A stretch of 64,000 nucleotides of DNA. Origin: an uncultured Flavobacteriaceae bacterium. Its GTDB lineage: Bacteria; Bacteroidota; Bacteroidia; Flavobacteriales; Flavobacteriaceae. Of this stretch, positions 62,562 to 64,000 are shown one piece after another. The stretch is taken from positions 124,001 to 188,000 of the forward strand of contig CANLCJ010000001.1 in assembly GCA_947489085.1 (NCBI GenBank), written 5' to 3'. The notes under the pieces were generated by a model. The model saw only the letters and a program-made list of their open reading frames with translations. It did not search any database and had not been told where the DNA came from. Each line of letters starts with the position of its first letter. Position 1 is the first letter of the stretch. The position numbers and the translations under genes are program-made.

Positions 62562-63791
62562 ATGTTATTTTCAGAAAACATAAAATGTGACTATACGCCA
62601 AAACGTTTGGCTGTAAAGCTAAATGCCAAAGGCGAGCAGTTTGTACTTAAAGGGCATCCTTGGGTATTTTCAAATAACATTGTAAAAATAAATGCTTCGG
62701 CAGCATCTGGAGATCTTGCTATTATTTTCAATAAAAATAAGAATAAGGTAATTGGTTTGGGGCTGTACGATGCGGCATCTCCTATTCGAATAAAAATGCT
62801 ACACAGTAGCACCGAAAAAGCAGAGATTAATCAAGATTTCTTTCAAACAAAAATACATCTCGCTTATAAAAAACGCGAATCACTTTTAAAGACGCAGACT
62901 AATAGTTACCGTTTGTTATTTGGAGAAAACGATGGTTTTCCTGGAATGATAGCAGATGTTTACGATACTGTTTTGGTGGTAAAGTTATATTCTGAAATGT
63001 GGTTACCGTATTTACAAATGCTGCTGCCACTTTTACAAAACGAAACAAGGGCTAAAACTGTAGTAATACGATTAAGTAGAAGCCTTTCTCAGTCAAATAC
63101 TCACCAATTAGAAGATGGCTGTGTGGTTTACGGAATCTTGGAAAACGAAGTTGTTAAATTTATAGAGCATGGCGTTCGCTTTTCTGCAAATGTTATTAAG
63201 GGCCATAAAACAGGTTATTTTTTAGACCACCGTGCAAATAGAAAACAAGTGGGATTGTGGAGTAAAGGAAAAAAAGTCTTAGATGTGTTCTCTTATGCAG
63301 GTGGATTTTCGGTACATGCCTTATACAATAGCGCCACAGAAGTTACGAGTTTAGATATAAGCAAGCAGGCTTTAGAAATTGCTTTACAAAACGGTAAACT
63401 CAACGCTTATACGGGTACACATAAAACTTTAGCTGGAGATGCTTTCCAGGTATTGCGTGCACTTATAAAGAAAAATACAGTTTTCGATGTTGTTGTTATC
63501 GATCCTCCTAGCTTTGCAAAACAAGCCTCTGAAATTGAATTGGCGAAGAAAAAATACGCACAACTCGCCGAATTGGGTGCTAAGTTAACTGCCAAAAACG
63601 GGCTTTTAGTTTTGGCTTCCTGTTCCTCAAGAATTGTAACCCAAGCGTTTTTTGATATTAATAGTACTGTACTTACTGCTCAATCTCGCAACTTCGATAT
63701 GGTAAAAAAAACCTTGCATGATACAGATCATCCCGTAACATTTCCAGAAGGTGCTTACCTTAAGTGCGGGTATTACCGTTTTTTAGATTAG
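62562..63791 (+). CDS. RlmI-type 23S rRNA methyltransferase (class I SAM-dependent)
   Basis: This 409-aa protein has an N-terminal PUA domain (about 12-95, GEQFVLKGHPWVFSNNI), a middle beta domain and a C-terminal Rossmann methyltransferase. The latter has motif I LDVFSYAGGFSVHAL, the acidic SAM ribose residue in VTSLDISKQALEIA, and motif IV VVVIDPPSFAKQ. A final LASCSSR segment has the conserved Cys. E. coli RlmI methylates C1962 of 23S rRNA at C5, and this is the likely reaction. The full-length match makes the family secure; the exact base is inferred. Confidence 0.9.
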   Translation: MLFSENIKCDYTPKRLAVKLNAKGEQFVLKGHPWVFSNNIVKINASAASGDLAIIFNKNKNKVIGLGLYDAASPIRIKMLHSSTEKAEINQDFFQTKIHLAYKKRESLLKTQTNSYRLLFGENDGFPGMIADVYDTVLVVKLYSEMWLPYLQMLLPLLQNETRAKTVVIRLSRSLSQSNTHQLEDGCVVYGILENEVVKFIEHGVRFSANVIKGHKTGYFLDHRANRKQVGLWSKGKKVLDVFSYAGGFSVHALYNSATEVTSLDISKQALEIALQNGKLNAYTGTHKTLAGDAFQVLRALIKKNTVFDVVVIDPPSFAKQASEIELAKKKYAQLAELGAKLTAKNGLLVLASCSSRIVTQAFFDINSTVLTAQSRNFDMVKKTLHDTDHPVTFPEGAYLKCGYYRFLD

Positions 63792-63921
63792 TCCTTATCA
63801 TGTCATTTATTATGCATGCATAATATTTAGTATATTTGTTAGACAGGCAATCTAATTTTTGTGTCTATTTAATAGATATTACATTTTTTTGCCTTTTTAG
63901 CAATGCAAAATTATTAGACCT

Positions 63922-64000
63922 ATGGATACCAAATTGACACAGCTTTTAGGAATTACCTACCCCATAATACAAGCACCTATGTTTTTGGTGTCTAACGTAG
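63922..64000 (+). CDS. Nitronate monooxygenase-like flavoprotein, N-terminus (cut by window edge)
   Basis: An ATG at 63922 opens a frame to the window end (26 complete codons) beginning MDTKLTQLLGITYPIIQAPM and FLVSNV. L-x-I-x-YPIIQAPM is the characteristic opening of nitronate monooxygenase and 2-nitropropane dioxygenase family FMN enzymes, in which the QAPM segment is near the FMN site. Only the start is visible, so the call is by pattern. Confidence 0.75.
   Translation, partial: MDTKLTQLLGITYPIIQAPMFLVSNV

Overview
This 64 kb window comes from an AT-rich chromosome of the Bacteroidota, most likely a marine member of the Flavobacteriaceae. The evidence is three proteins with type IX secretion (T9SS) C-terminal sorting domains, a TonB-dependent receptor paired with a DUF4249 lipoprotein, surface-type lipoproteins with Asp-rich starts, and a Bacteroidetes-type promoter (TTG-N19-TACTTTTG) in front of rpsF. 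Most genes are housekeeping genes and the species cannot be named from this window. No rRNA, tRNA, CRISPR array, prophage or replication origin was seen.

Left part (1-10 kb, mostly minus strand): a cut-off MscS-type channel, a 58-aa protein and an ECF sigma factor form one compact unit. A TonB-dependent receptor with its DUF4249 partner follows, then a purA / Fur-family / RelA-SpoT / rdgB cluster centred on purine nucleotides and ppGpp, then a small DCC-family protein. From 10 to 19.5 kb lie raiA/hpf, rlmH, nadC, yihY, priA, a LytTR response regulator, rpsF-rpsR-rplI, a conserved flavobacterial protein and hisS.

Polysaccharide and surface region (19.7-32.5 kb): a GH2 glycosidase lipoprotein, a tiny membrane protein, a 1718-aa LamG/T9SS surface protein and a divergently transcribed 1168-aa secreted sulfatase that carries LamG, PKD-like and T9SS domains. 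This suggests use of a sulfated algal glycan, but no SusC/SusD pair is present here. From 32.6 to 42.7 kb lie a peroxiredoxin-thioredoxin-DUF6952 operon, an NhaC antiporter, membrane proteins, an orphan NarX-type histidine kinase flanked by two paralogous membrane proteins, an RluA-type pseudouridine synthase and panB.

From 43 to 48.5 kb lie two surface lipoproteins that share an upstream TTTGGCCAAA site, and dnaK. From 48.5 to 54.6 kb is a loose accessory stretch with long non-coding gaps: a Fic AMP-transferase behind an array of inverted half-sites, the first 25 codons of a type I methylase gene (hsdM) cut at the terminal sequence of an ISAs1-type insertion sequence of which only the last ~240 bp remain, a gapA-like gene and a trypsin-like protease with a PDZ-like tail. 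The right end (54.6-64 kb) has an EamA exporter, parE and parC with a phytanoyl-CoA dioxygenase-like gene inserted between them, a T9SS protein, an RlmI-type methyltransferase and the start of a nitronate monooxygenase.

The most unusual structure is a family of four ~160-bp interspersed repeats with ~20-bp terminal inverted repeats and a conserved central core, in two sequence subfamilies. Both copies of one subfamily begin 3-4 bp after a stop codon, in the orientation of that gene.
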